NCBI GenBank assembly: GCA_947259275.1
Contig: CAMYMH010000009.1
Location: forward strand, 42,306-106,305
Direction of reading: 5' to 3'
From: an uncultured Acidimicrobiaceae bacterium
GTDB taxonomy: Bacteria > Actinomycetota > Acidimicrobiia > Spongiisociales > SHLN01
DNA: 64,000 nt
Position numbers and translations under genes: made by a program. How positions within the stretch are numbered: position 1 is the stretch's first letter; each line of letters opens with the position of its first letter. Of this stretch, positions 54,631 through 62,926 are shown one piece after another. The notes under the pieces were generated by a model. It had not been told where the DNA came from and searched no databases. It worked only from the letters and a program-made list of their open reading frames with translations.

Positions 54631-57130
54631 ATTGACGCTGCGCGGCTTCCAGTCTTACGCCGCCGAGCAGAACTTCGACTTCCGGGATCGGAGGTTGCTG
54701 GGTGTGGTCGGCCCGATCGGTTCCGGCAAGTCGTCCCTGCTCGATGGCGTCGCCTTCGCCCTCTACGGCAAGACGCCGCGGGCAGGCCGGGGGACCAAGG
54801 ATCTCATCAACCAGCGGGCCGCCTCGGCCCACGTCGAGCTCTGGTTCGAGGTAGAAGGCGAGATCTGGCGGGCCGTGCGGGCGCTGCGCCGCAAAGGACA
54901 GAGTGCCCACAACCTCTACCGCCATGTTGAGGCCGACGCCGAGTCCGAGCGCAAAGAGGAGGTGACCGGCGAGCGAGCGATGACCGCCCGGATCGAGGAA
55001 CTGCTCGGCCTCGACTTCGATGCCTTCAATCGCTCGGTCTTCCTGGCGCAGAATCGCTTCGCCGAGTTCCTCCAGGCCACGGCCGCCCAGCGAGATGCAG
55101 TCCTCAAGGGCGTGTTTGGATTCGATCGCCTCGACCGAATGGCAGAGGTGGCCAAGGCGACCCGTGACGAGCTCCGTAGCCAACTCGCCGACCTGGAGCG
55201 GCTTCGCACCGAAGTCGAGGCCGACCGGGTGGCGCTTGGCGAGAGTGGTCTGGCGTTGGAGGCGGCCGCGGCCCGGCTGGCCCAGCTCGATGCCGGCCAT
55301 CAGCAAGCCTCCGCCCTGGCGACGGCCCAAGAATCGGCTCGGGGAGACCTCGAGCGAGCCGAACGCAGGCTCGGCGAGCTTGGCGATATCGCCGCCCAGC
55401 TACCCGCCCGCGACCAGAGCGCCGAGCTACTCGAGCGGGCGACTGCCGGCGACCAGCTGCTGGAGGCCGCCGAGCAGGAGCTGGCTTCCGCCTCCGAGGA
55501 ACTCGAGACCGCTCGCCGTCACCACTCGGAAGCCGAGGCGGTCACCGGAGGGCCCGAGGTCATCGCCCAGGCCGCCGCGCTGGTCGATCGGAGCGAGGAT
55601 CTCGCCAACCGGGTGATCACCCTCGACCGGCACTTGGCCAATACGACCGAGGCTGCGAATGTCGCCGGTCGCGAGCACGAGCAGGCCGCGGCCAGGTTGT
55701 CCAAGCTTCACGATGCCGAGCTGGCCGCCCAGGTGGCTCTGGTGGCAGCCATCGAAACAGCCGAGCAGGCCGATGCTGGGTTGCACCAGGCGAGACACGA
55801 CTCCATGGCCGTGGCCCTCCGCAAGGAGCTGGTGGCCGGTGACAGCTGTCCCGTTTGTGCCCAGCCGGTCGGCACGCTGCCACCAACCGGCAAAGCCGCG
55901 GCTCTCGACCGGGCCGAGAAGCGGGCGCAGGCGGCTCGCGCGTCCCGCGAGAGCGCTCAGACCGCGCACACGGACACAGCCGCCGCCGTGGCGGCGGCAC
56001 AAGCGGAGATCGAGGCCCTCAAGTCGGCCGTCGAAGCCGCCGGACAACTGCAGGCGGCGGCTGAAGAGGAGCTGGCCGAGGCGCGCCGGGCGCACGCTGC
56101 CCTGCTCGCCGAGCTGAGTGGGCTGGTGCCGGGCGACAATCCGGCCGTCGAAATCGAGAATCGCCGGCGGCGCCTGGCCGAATCTGCCGCCCTTCTAGAA
56201 GCTGCCGGTGGACGCCAGGCGGCGCGCCGGGCCAACCTCGACCAGGTGCGTTCCCGGCAGAGTCTGGTTACAACCGAACTGGTTGCGCTTGCGACCACGG
56301 TGGCGACCCTGGCCGGCCAGCTCGGCGGCGATCTCCGCCCCCAGGCCGAAGCGGGCGAACTGGGCGAGTCACTGATGCAACTCCGGAAACTATGGGAGGA
56401 AGCCCAGGCGCACACCAGCGAGCAGCAGGCGGCCGCCCAGGCCCGGGTGACGGGCTCGGCGGCGGAGCTCACCGAGCTGCTTGGCCGGCTGGGGATTGCC
56501 GAATCCGAGTCGCTCGGTGACGCCAGGCAGCAGGCAGCCACCGATCACGGCAAGCTGGCCGAGCGGGTCGAGTCGCTCACCGCCCGGGTGGCCCGCTTTG
56601 ACGAGCTCGAGGCAGCTTCTGCCGCCACCGTTGCCCGGCTCAAGACGTACACCACCCTTGCCGACGACCTGCTGCCGTCCCGCTTCCTCAAGTTCATTCT
56701 CGATGAGGAACGGCGGGCCCTGGCGGCACTCGGCAGTGAGCACTTCGAACGGATGACCCGGGGCCGGTATCGGTTCACCAGTGATGGCGAGTTCGACGTT
56801 GCCGACCTGGCCGCAGCCGAAACCGAACGCCGGGCCGAATCGCTTTCGGGTGGTGAGACGTTCCTGGCGTCGTTGTCACTGGCGCTCGCACTGGCAGAGA
56901 TGGTGGCTCGCACCGGGGGCCGTCTCGATGCCTTCTTCCTCGACGAAGGGTTCGGAAGCCTCGATCCGGAGCATCTCGACCTGGCAATGGAGGGCATCGA
57001 AGCCCTGGTGGGCGGGAACCGCCTGGTGGCGGTGGTCAGTCACGTCCCCCAGCTTCGTGAGCGGGTGGAAGACCTCATCGAGCTCGACACCGACCCAATG
57101 ACGGGTGACACCGTAGTGGCGCGGGCATGA
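54617..57130 (+). CDS. sbcC: Rad50/SbcC-family ATPase
   Basis: An 837-residue SMC-like ATPase. The Walker A is GVVGPIGSGKSSLLDGV (residues 32-39), coiled coils fill 170-400 and 430-660, and the zinc hook CPVCAQPVG is at 411-414. The signature LSGGETFLASLSLAL (about 742) and Walker B with D-loop DAFFLDEGFGSLDPEHLD (about 772) are intact. It is somewhat shorter than E. coli SbcC. It partners SbcD and would tether DNA ends. Overlaps sbcD by 14 bases and the Nudix gene by 4. Confidence 0.95.
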   Translation: MRPLELTLRGFQSYAAEQNFDFRDRRLLGVVGPIGSGKSSLLDGVAFALYGKTPRAGRGTKDLINQRAASAHVELWFEVEGEIWRAVRALRRKGQSAHNLYRHVEADAESERKEEVTGERAMTARIEELLGLDFDAFNRSVFLAQNRFAEFLQATAAQRDAVLKGVFGFDRLDRMAEVAKATRDELRSQLADLERLRTEVEADRVALGESGLALEAAAARLAQLDAGHQQASALATAQESARGDLERAERRLGELGDIAAQLPARDQSAELLERATAGDQLLEAAEQELASASEELETARRHHSEAEAVTGGPEVIAQAAALVDRSEDLANRVITLDRHLANTTEAANVAGREHEQAAARLSKLHDAELAAQVALVAAIETAEQADAGLHQARHDSMAVALRKELVAGDSCPVCAQPVGTLPPTGKAAALDRAEKRAQAARASRESAQTAHTDTAAAVAAAQAEIEALKSAVEAAGQLQAAAEEELAEARRAHAALLAELSGLVPGDNPAVEIENRRRRLAESAALLEAAGGRQAARRANLDQVRSRQSLVTTELVALATTVATLAGQLGGDLRPQAEAGELGESLMQLRKLWEEAQAHTSEQQAAAQARVTGSAAELTELLGRLGIAESESLGDARQQAATDHGKLAERVESLTARVARFDELEAASAATVARLKTYTTLADDLLPSRFLKFILDEERRALAALGSEHFERMTRGRYRFTSDGEFDVADLAAAETERRAESLSGGETFLASLSLALALAEMVARTGGRLDAFFLDEGFGSLDPEHLDLAMEGIEALVGGNRLVAVVSHVPQLRERVEDLIELDTDPMTGDTVVARA

Positions 57131-57603
57131 GCCGCCGGGTTCGGCCCTCGGCCAGGGCAGTCCTCGTCGACGAGGATCGGGTCCTGCTCAATCACCTTCG
57201 CCATGAACGAGTCGGCGACTTCTATGAGTTCCCGGGTGGGGGAATCCGTCCCGGAGAGGGGCTCAGAGAGGCCGTCAAGCGCGAGACGAGAGAAGAGACC
57301 GGCTACGCCGTTGACGTCCATGAACTCCTGTGGGTGCGCGACTACATTGCCGCCAACCACGCCTTCGCCGATCTGAACCCGCCCGGTTTCCATGCCGTCG
57401 ACCTGTTGTTCCGCTGCACGCTGGCCGGCCCGGCGGTGGCTGAACCCCACGAGGCCGACAACTATCAGGTAGGGGTGGAGTGGGTGGACGGCGAACGCCT
57501 CGCCCACCTCCGGCTTGCTCCCGGCGCCCTCACACCCGCTCTCCAGGCATTCTTGAAGGACCGGACCGTGCTGAGGCCCATCTACTTGGGAGACGTCTCG
57601 TGA
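57127..57603 (+). CDS. Nudix hydrolase
   Basis: A 158-residue protein. The Nudix box is GGGIRPGEGLREAVKRETRE then ETGY, matching GX5EX7REUXEEXGU. ATG 57127 overlaps the Rad50 stop (ATGA), so it is the last gene of the repair operon. It may sanitise damaged nucleotides, or act on other diphosphates; the residues outside the box do not tell. Its 3' end overlaps the convergent cupin gene by 22 bases. Confidence 0.92.
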   Translation: MSRRVRPSARAVLVDEDRVLLNHLRHERVGDFYEFPGGGIRPGEGLREAVKRETREETGYAVDVHELLWVRDYIAANHAFADLNPPGFHAVDLLFRCTLAGPAVAEPHEADNYQVGVEWVDGERLAHLRLAPGALTPALQAFLKDRTVLRPIYLGDVS

Positions 57604-58076
57604 CCCTCGGCGAAGTAGTCCCGTTCGGCTGATCCGTCGATGAACCTCTCGAGGTGAGCAGGGCCCCCGGCTCCCGGGGCCCGGCCGGCGAAAACGCCGA
57701 TGTTGCCGTTGTCCGGATACTCGGCGATCTCGGGCTCGACCATGGTAGAGAACATCACGAACCGGGCCGGATCGGCCGAGTTGTTGATCACCTGGTGGGC
57801 CCCTTCTGGCCCTCGCCGGAACACCAGCGCGTCGCCGGTGGTCGCCGTCTGCTCGCCTGCGGGGGTCCGGACGATCACGTTTCCGTCGAGTATCAGCAGC
57901 AGCTCCTCGTTGGCGTGGTGGAGGTGGTAGGGAAAGCTCTTTTCCCCGGGTGGCAGGACGTACACGCTGGCGCCGAGCATCTTTGAGCCAAGCCGTTTGC
58001 CGAGGCGGATGCGATCCCAGCTGTATCCGGGCTGATCTTGTCTCTGGTCGAAGTCGTCGGCGAATACATTCTCCAT
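57582..58076 (-). CDS. Cupin-domain protein
   Basis: A 164-residue single-domain cupin. Motif 1 is PYHLHHANEELLLILDG with the G-x-x-H/HxH...E metal ligands, and motif 2 is GDALVFRRGPEGAHQVIN with the final His. It would bind a metal and may be an isomerase, oxygenase or storage/regulatory protein. The N-terminal ~35 residues (SWDRIRLGKRLGSKMLG) precede the barrel. Convergent and overlapping with the Nudix gene by 22 bases. Confidence 0.88.
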   Translation of the reverse strand: MENVFADDFDQRQDQPGYSWDRIRLGKRLGSKMLGASVYVLPPGEKSFPYHLHHANEELLLILDGNVIVRTPAGEQTATTGDALVFRRGPEGAHQVINNSADPARFVMFSTMVEPEIAEYPDNGNIGVFAGRAPGAGGPAHLERFIDGSAERDYFAEGHETSPK

Positions 58077-58139
58077 GGGGGCAGCCTACGGTCCTGCCGC
58101 TCGAGGGTTCAGAATGAGCCCGTCACACAGGTTGGGAGA

Positions 58140-58757
58140 ATGGAAGCGTTCCTCAGCGGCATGCTGGCCGGGTACGGCATTGCGATTCCGGTTGGCGCGA
58201 TTGCAGTGCTGATCGTGGAGGTTGGCATGCGCTGTGGTTTCCGGTGCGCCGCCAGCGCCGGTGCCGGTGCCGCCACCGCCGACCTGCTCTACGCGGCGGC
58301 CGCGGTGGCTGGTGGGGCGGCCCTGGCCTCAACCGTCGAATCGATCGAAACGCCCCTCAAGTACGCCAGCGCAGTGGTGCTCGCCGTCATCGCAGTGGCC
58401 GGTCTCCTTGGCCTTCGGCCCGGCCGGAGAGATGCTCCGGTTGATGTGGTATTCCCCGATCGCTCGGAACTGCTCGCTACCTACGCCAAATTCCTCGGAC
58501 TCACCATCATCAATCCCCTTACCGTCGCGTACTTCGCAGCGTTCGTCGTCGGCCTGGGACTTGCCGACGGACTCAGCGTTCTCGGGGGAGTGGTGTTTGT
58601 GATTGGGGCTTTCCTGGCGTCGGTCTCCTGGCAGTCGGTGCTCGCCGGCATCGGTGCCTTCGCCGGTCGCAATCTTCCGGCCCGCGTGCGGGTCGGCACC
58701 GTGGTCATCGGCAACCTGGTGGTGTTGGCGCTGGCGGTCGTGATTGTGCTGCGGTGA
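58140..58757 (+). CDS. LysE-family amino acid exporter
   Basis: A 205-residue protein with six helices. LSGMLAGYGIAIPVGAIAVL is the LysE/RhtB N-terminal motif with Pro-Gly, the CAASAGAGAATADLLYAAAA segment matches helix 2, and GLTIINPLTVAYFAAFVVGL carries the conserved NP in the fourth helix. A likely role is efflux of amino acids or analogues. Start ATG 58140 directly follows GGGAGA. Confidence 0.85.
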   Translation: MEAFLSGMLAGYGIAIPVGAIAVLIVEVGMRCGFRCAASAGAGAATADLLYAAAAVAGGAALASTVESIETPLKYASAVVLAVIAVAGLLGLRPGRRDAPVDVVFPDRSELLATYAKFLGLTIINPLTVAYFAAFVVGLGLADGLSVLGGVVFVIGAFLASVSWQSVLAGIGAFAGRNLPARVRVGTVVIGNLVVLALAVVIVLR

Positions 58758-58764
58758 AGCCGGG

Positions 58765-59355
58765 CTACAAGACCACCGCCATAACGATGGCGAGGGCTAC
58801 GCCGGCAAGTCCAGCCTTGATGAGGAACTGTGGCGTCAGCGGGTCCGGGAGTCGTACTGCCAGGAAGGGGTCCATGAGCGCGAATGAGCCCACCAGCAGA
58901 CTGGCCAGCGCCCCGACCAGAACCAGGGCGATCAAGACGAGCGGAGCCAGCACGGCCAGGGCGATCACGAGGGCAGCACCCACCGCCAGCGCTCGGGCCG
59001 GGGCGGGCACCCGGCTCCAGATGCTGACCAGCCGATGGCGGATTCGGCTCGGGGCCTTGTCGGCCTCGGCCGGTCGGCCGGCATTGAGGAGCGACCCATT
59101 GCCGGGGTTCGTCCAGCGTCTTCCGATGGCCTCGGCGAATGCGATGGTTTCGGGGACGGAGACGACCAGCTCCTCTCCCTCGACCACCACGTGGCATCCG
59201 TCTGGCTGAACGGTTGCCGAGATGTCGGTCAGCCTCCAATCGCCGAGCTCGTGCTTCTCGGAGGTGACCCTGAGGCGGTCGTCGCCAACTAACAACACTG
59301 CCGGCAACGCGACGGTGTCATCGGCGAGCCGTACCGTACCCTCGAACACCTCCAT
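58765..59355 (-). CDS. Membrane-anchored hypothetical protein with PH-like N-terminal domain
   Basis: A 196-residue protein from ATG 59355. Residues 1-90 look like a small beta-rich domain (MEVFEGTVRLADDTVALPAV, then LLVGDDRLRVTSEKHELGD, ATVQPDGCHVVVEG), in the style of a PH/GRAM fold. After a linker, two or three helices follow (ALAVGAALVIALAVLAPLVL, LVLVGALASLLVGSFAL, LAGVALAIVMAVVL). No family name recognised. It is divergent from ychF; function unknown. Confidence 0.65.
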   Translation of the reverse strand: MEVFEGTVRLADDTVALPAVLLVGDDRLRVTSEKHELGDWRLTDISATVQPDGCHVVVEGEELVVSVPETIAFAEAIGRRWTNPGNGSLLNAGRPAEADKAPSRIRHRLVSIWSRVPAPARALAVGAALVIALAVLAPLVLIALVLVGALASLLVGSFALMDPFLAVRLPDPLTPQFLIKAGLAGVALAIVMAVVL

Positions 59356-59451
59356 AGGTCGGTTATCGGCGGTCCGCCGAAAAAGCACACTGCTGAGTCG
59401 GCCACCTGGGCTACTGTTCCGGCGCTCATCCACCGATTGGCGAGTCTTCGA

Positions 59452-60543
59452 ATGGGAATCAAGTGCGGCATCGTCGGCCTCCCCAACGTTGGGAAGTCAA
59501 CGCTCTTCAACGCGCTCACTGCCGCCGGGATCTCGGCCGAGAACTACCCGTTCACCACCATCGAACCGAATCTCGGCGTTGCCCAGGTCCCCGACCCGCG
59601 ACTCGAGGCCATTGGCGACATCGTGCAACCGGGCGAGATCGTTCCGACTGCCATCGAATTTGTCGACATCGCCGGCCTGGTTGAAGGGGCCTCCCAGGGT
59701 GAAGGCCTTGGAAACAAGTTCCTGGCGCACATCAGAGAGACGGATGCCATCGTTCATGTGGTTCGGTGCTTCGATGACGACGACGTGGTGCACGTCGACG
59801 GCAGCGTCGATCCCATCCGCGATATCGAGACGATCAACCTCGAGCTCATATACGCCGACGCCGCCAGCGTGACTCGCTCGTTGGAGCGCTTCGGTCGCAA
59901 GGCCAAGTCGGGCGACAAGGAAGCCCGGCTTGCCGTCCAGGTGCTGGAGCGGCTGGCTGCTCACCTCGACGAGGGAAAGCCGGCCCGAACGATGAGGCTC
60001 ACACCCGAGGATGACCTGGTGGTACGGGATCTGTTCCTGCTCACAATGAAGCCGGTGGAATACGTCGCCAACGTTGACGAGGCGGGCGCACTCGGAAACA
60101 AATACGTCGACCTTGTCCGCGAATACGCCACCGCCCAGCACTCGACGGTGGTCGTCATCTGCGCGGCCGTCGAAGGGGAAATCGCAGTCCTGGACCCCCA
60201 CGACCGGGAAGAATTCCTCGCCGACCTCGGACAGACCGAGCCCGGACTCAATCGGGTCGTCCGGGCCGGGTATGAGCTGCTCGGTCTCAATACCTTCTTC
60301 ACGACGGGGGAAAAGCAAGTGCGGGCTTGGCCGTTTCGTCATGGTGCGACCGCACCACAGGCTGCCGGCAGTGTTCACACCGACTTCGAGAAGGGGTTCA
60401 TTCGGGCGGAGGTCATCGGGTACGACGACTTCGTCGAGTTCGGAGGTGAGGCCGGAGCCAAGGAGGCGGGTCGCTGGCGTCTGGAAGGCAAGGACTACAT
60501 CGTCCAAGAAGGGGATATCATCCTCTTCCGTTTCAACGTCTAG
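59452..60543 (+). CDS. ychF: Obg-family ATPase YchF
   Basis: A 363-residue protein. G1 is [19 protein letters not shown]3 [19 protein letters not shown], and the G4 position NVDEAGALG replaces the GTP-specific NKxD, giving ATP preference. A coiled-coil insert (about 130-180) and the C-terminal TGS domain ([33 protein letters not shown]) complete the family. It acts on ribosomes and in stress responses. ATG 59452 is preferred over TTG 59437. Highly conserved. Confidence 0.96.
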   Translation: MGIKCGIVGLPNVGKSTLFNALTAAGISAENYPFTTIEPNLGVAQVPDPRLEAIGDIVQPGEIVPTAIEFVDIAGLVEGASQGEGLGNKFLAHIRETDAIVHVVRCFDDDDVVHVDGSVDPIRDIETINLELIYADAASVTRSLERFGRKAKSGDKEARLAVQVLERLAAHLDEGKPARTMRLTPEDDLVVRDLFLLTMKPVEYVANVDEAGALGNKYVDLVREYATAQHSTVVVICAAVEGEIAVLDPHDREEFLADLGQTEPGLNRVVRAGYELLGLNTFFTTGEKQVRAWPFRHGATAPQAAGSVHTDFEKGFIRAEVIGYDDFVEFGGEAGAKEAGRWRLEGKDYIVQEGDIILFRFNV

Positions 60544-60548
60544 GAGGG

Positions 60549-60716
<168 letters not shown>

Positions 60717-60826
60717 CGTGTACACCACGGGTGGTGGTGGGCCCACAAACTGTGAACTGTCTAGCTACAACGTGCTATTAGCCAATAGCCCTCAAACCAC
60801 CACGGAGAGTGGTCGAAACCTTATGT

Positions 60827-60991
60827 ATGGACCGACCACCTCAGAAACGACAGGCCACCCGGCCCATGACGCGGAGAGATCGCATTCAGGATCTTGCCCG
60901 TCAGATCGCGGCCGGTACCTACCACATCCCGGCCGAGTGGGTGGCAGAGTCCATTCTCACCTGGCGAGGAAGGTCGGGGCGCCGCAACTGA
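60827..60991 (+). CDS. FlgM-like small protein
   Basis: A 54-residue basic protein; the in-frame GTG 60809 and ATG 60866 are other possible starts and none has a good ribosome binding site. MTRRDRIQDLARQIAAGTYH then IPAEWVAESIL closely follows the FlgM C-terminal helix pattern (R-x-x-x-I-x-x-L-x-x-x-I-A-x-G-x-Y-x-V-x-x-x-x-V-A-x-x-I-L), which binds sigma-28 in flagellated bacteria. No flagellar gene is visible, so a different sigma factor or a moonlighting role is possible. Precedes DUF368 in the same direction. Confidence 0.55.
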   Translation: MDRPPQKRQATRPMTRRDRIQDLARQIAAGTYHIPAEWVAESILTWRGRSGRRN

Positions 60992-61021
60992 CTCACTCGC
61001 CGCAACTACGCTGATCGCTCG

Positions 61022-61891
61022 ATGCTTCACTTCATTCGAGGGTTTCTCATGGGATCGGCCGATGTGGTCCCCGGTGTTTCCGGGGGAACCGTCGCTCTCA
61101 TCGTCGGCATCTACCCGCGGCTCATCGACAACGTCCGCACGGGTGCAGGAGTTCTCGGCTCCTTCGTCCGGCTCCGGTTCTCTGACGGATTCGAGAGGCT
61201 CCGGAGCATCGAGTGGTCGTTCGTGCTTCCGCTCCTGGCTGGTATCGGGGTCGCGCTCGTCTCGCTGGCTCGCATCATCGAGCACTTGCTCGAGGAGTAT
61301 CCGGTGGAGATGTCGGCGTTGTTCTTTGGATTGGTCACCGCCTCGGTGTTTGTGGCCTGGAACATGGTCTCCCGGTGGGACCCGTTGCGGCTGGCCACGT
61401 TCGGGTTGGTGGCAGTAGCGGCCTTCTTCGTGCTTGGCCTTCGATCCGGTGAGGCGGAGAGCCCGGCCGGCTGGATCTTCTTCGTGGCAGGCGCCGTCGC
61501 CATCTGCGCCATGATCCTTCCCGGGGTCTCCGGCTCATTCCTCCTCCTGATGCTCGGCATGTACGAAGCCGTTCTCGGGGCAGTAAACGATCGCGACTTG
61601 CTGGTACTGGTGGTGTTCGTAGTCGGTGCCGTCATCGGTCTCGCCCTGTTCTCCTCGGCCCTGCATTGGGCACTGGAATCACATCACGACTTGGTGATGG
61701 CGGCCATTACCGGGCTGCTCCTCGGCTCGTTGCGGGTGCTGTGGCCGTGGCCAAACGGCATCGACGGGCCGGAGCTTTCGGGCCCGATCGCCGACCAGTT
61801 TGCGGCCCCGTTTCTGCTGGCCGTGGTCGGGGCCGGCCTCGTCTACGTCATCACCCGCCTCAGCGCCAAGTCTGAGCTGTCGGTCGACTGA
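61022..61891 (+). CDS. DUF368 polyprenyl-phosphate translocase
   Basis: A 289-residue membrane protein with about eight helices. [20 protein letters not shown] near residue 12 and the second [15 protein letters not shown] loop (residues about 170) are the duplicated family signatures. Proteins of this family (PopT) flip undecaprenyl phosphate across the membrane for reuse in envelope synthesis. The stop overlaps dtd by one base (TGATG). Confidence 0.9.
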   Translation: MLHFIRGFLMGSADVVPGVSGGTVALIVGIYPRLIDNVRTGAGVLGSFVRLRFSDGFERLRSIEWSFVLPLLAGIGVALVSLARIIEHLLEEYPVEMSALFFGLVTASVFVAWNMVSRWDPLRLATFGLVAVAAFFVLGLRSGEAESPAGWIFFVAGAVAICAMILPGVSGSFLLLMLGMYEAVLGAVNDRDLLVLVVFVVGAVIGLALFSSALHWALESHHDLVMAAITGLLLGSLRVLWPWPNGIDGPELSGPIADQFAAPFLLAVVGAGLVYVITRLSAKSELSVD

Positions 61892-62346
61892 TGCGAGCCG
61901 TCGTCCAGCGGGTTTCGAGGGCATCGGTCTCGGTCGGAGGCGAGGTGGTCGGCGAGGTCGGGTGGGGTCTGGCGGCACTGGTCGGTGTGGGTGACGGTGA
62001 CGCCGGAGCCGACGCCGACACCATCGCCGACAAGTTGGTGGGACTCCGGATTTTCGCCGACGAAGAGGGGAAGATGAACCGGTCGGTGGTTGACATCGAG
62101 GGCGAGGTTCTCGTGATCAGCCAATTCACTCTGCTGGCCGACCTCCGCAAGGGCCGCCGGCCATCGTTTATCCGTGCCGCTGATCCTGAGATGGCCGATC
62201 CGCTGGTGCGCCAGGTTGCCGAACGGATCGCCGGCCACGGCGTCGGCGTCGCGAGCGGCGAGTTCGGTGCGCACATGGAGATCGACCTCGTCAACGACGG
62301 TCCGGTCACCATCGTGATCGAGACGGTGGACGGCCGGGTTCAGTAA
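61891..62346 (+). CDS. dtd: D-aminoacyl-tRNA deacylase
   Basis: A 151-residue protein. [20 protein letters not shown] at the start, [36 protein letters not shown] and the C-terminal [11 protein letters not shown] cover the Dtd signatures (SQFT and NxGPVT-like NDGPVT). It hydrolyses D-amino acids mischarged on tRNA. The ATG shares one base with the stop of the DUF368 gene, implying co-translation. Confidence 0.95.
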   Translation: MRAVVQRVSRASVSVGGEVVGEVGWGLAALVGVGDGDAGADADTIADKLVGLRIFADEEGKMNRSVVDIEGEVLVISQFTLLADLRKGRRPSFIRAADPEMADPLVRQVAERIAGHGVGVASGEFGAHMEIDLVNDGPVTIVIETVDGRVQ

Positions 62347-62368
62347 CCAGTCGGCCGCCGCAGCCACT

Positions 62369-62926
62369 TCAGCCTGTGGCGTCGTCGGTCGGCTGGGTAC
62401 CGGCCGGGGCAACTTCCTCATCCGACGGGGTCGGCTGGCCGGTTGCGACCAGCGGCGAGTCGTCGGTCAGGTCGATCTCGACTCCCAGCATGTCGCCAAT
62501 GCGCTGCTCGATCAGGTTGTGGACCACGGCGTCCATCGCCGCGTTCACCTTCTCGTTCACCAACTCGTCGATCTGAGCATTGGCACGGTCAATGGTGTCA
62601 TCGATTCTTTGTCCGATGATGCCTCCCGCGGTGTCGATGATCTCATCGAAGCGATCTCGCACACCCTGACCGAGCCGTCCGAGAAGTCCTGGTAGACCCG
62701 GCTCACCCGGATCCGGCTCGGCCTCAACCGCGGTCTCGATCGCCTGCCTGAGTGGGGCGGCCAGTGGTGCGACTTTGGCGACCTCCTCCGGCTCGGCGTC
62801 GTTTCGATTGATGTCGATCCGGACTTCGATCACGGCCGGGGCCGCGTTCATTCCGCGTCGCCACCTCGTGCCTTTGGGAACCTCGAAGTAGACGATCTTC
62901 TCCGGCTCTGTTCCTTGCTCTGTCAT
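62369..62926 (-). CDS. Hypothetical acidic protein with amphipathic helices
   Basis: A 185-residue protein; ATG 62926 follows AGGAGG by 6 bases. The N-terminal part is beta-like (KIVYFEVPKGTRWRRGMN), then an acidic Pro-rich linker and a long amphipathic helix (IDDTIDRANAQIDELVNEKV). The C-terminus is Asp/Pro-rich. No family recognised. It overlaps the stop of the surface protein upstream by ATGA, so it is probably translated with it and may be a partner. Confidence 0.6.
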   Translation of the reverse strand: MTEQGTEPEKIVYFEVPKGTRWRRGMNAAPAVIEVRIDINRNDAEPEEVAKVAPLAAPLRQAIETAVEAEPDPGEPGLPGLLGRLGQGVRDRFDEIIDTAGGIIGQRIDDTIDRANAQIDELVNEKVNAAMDAVVHNLIEQRIGDMLGVEIDLTDDSPLVATGQPTPSDEEVAPAGTQPTDDATG

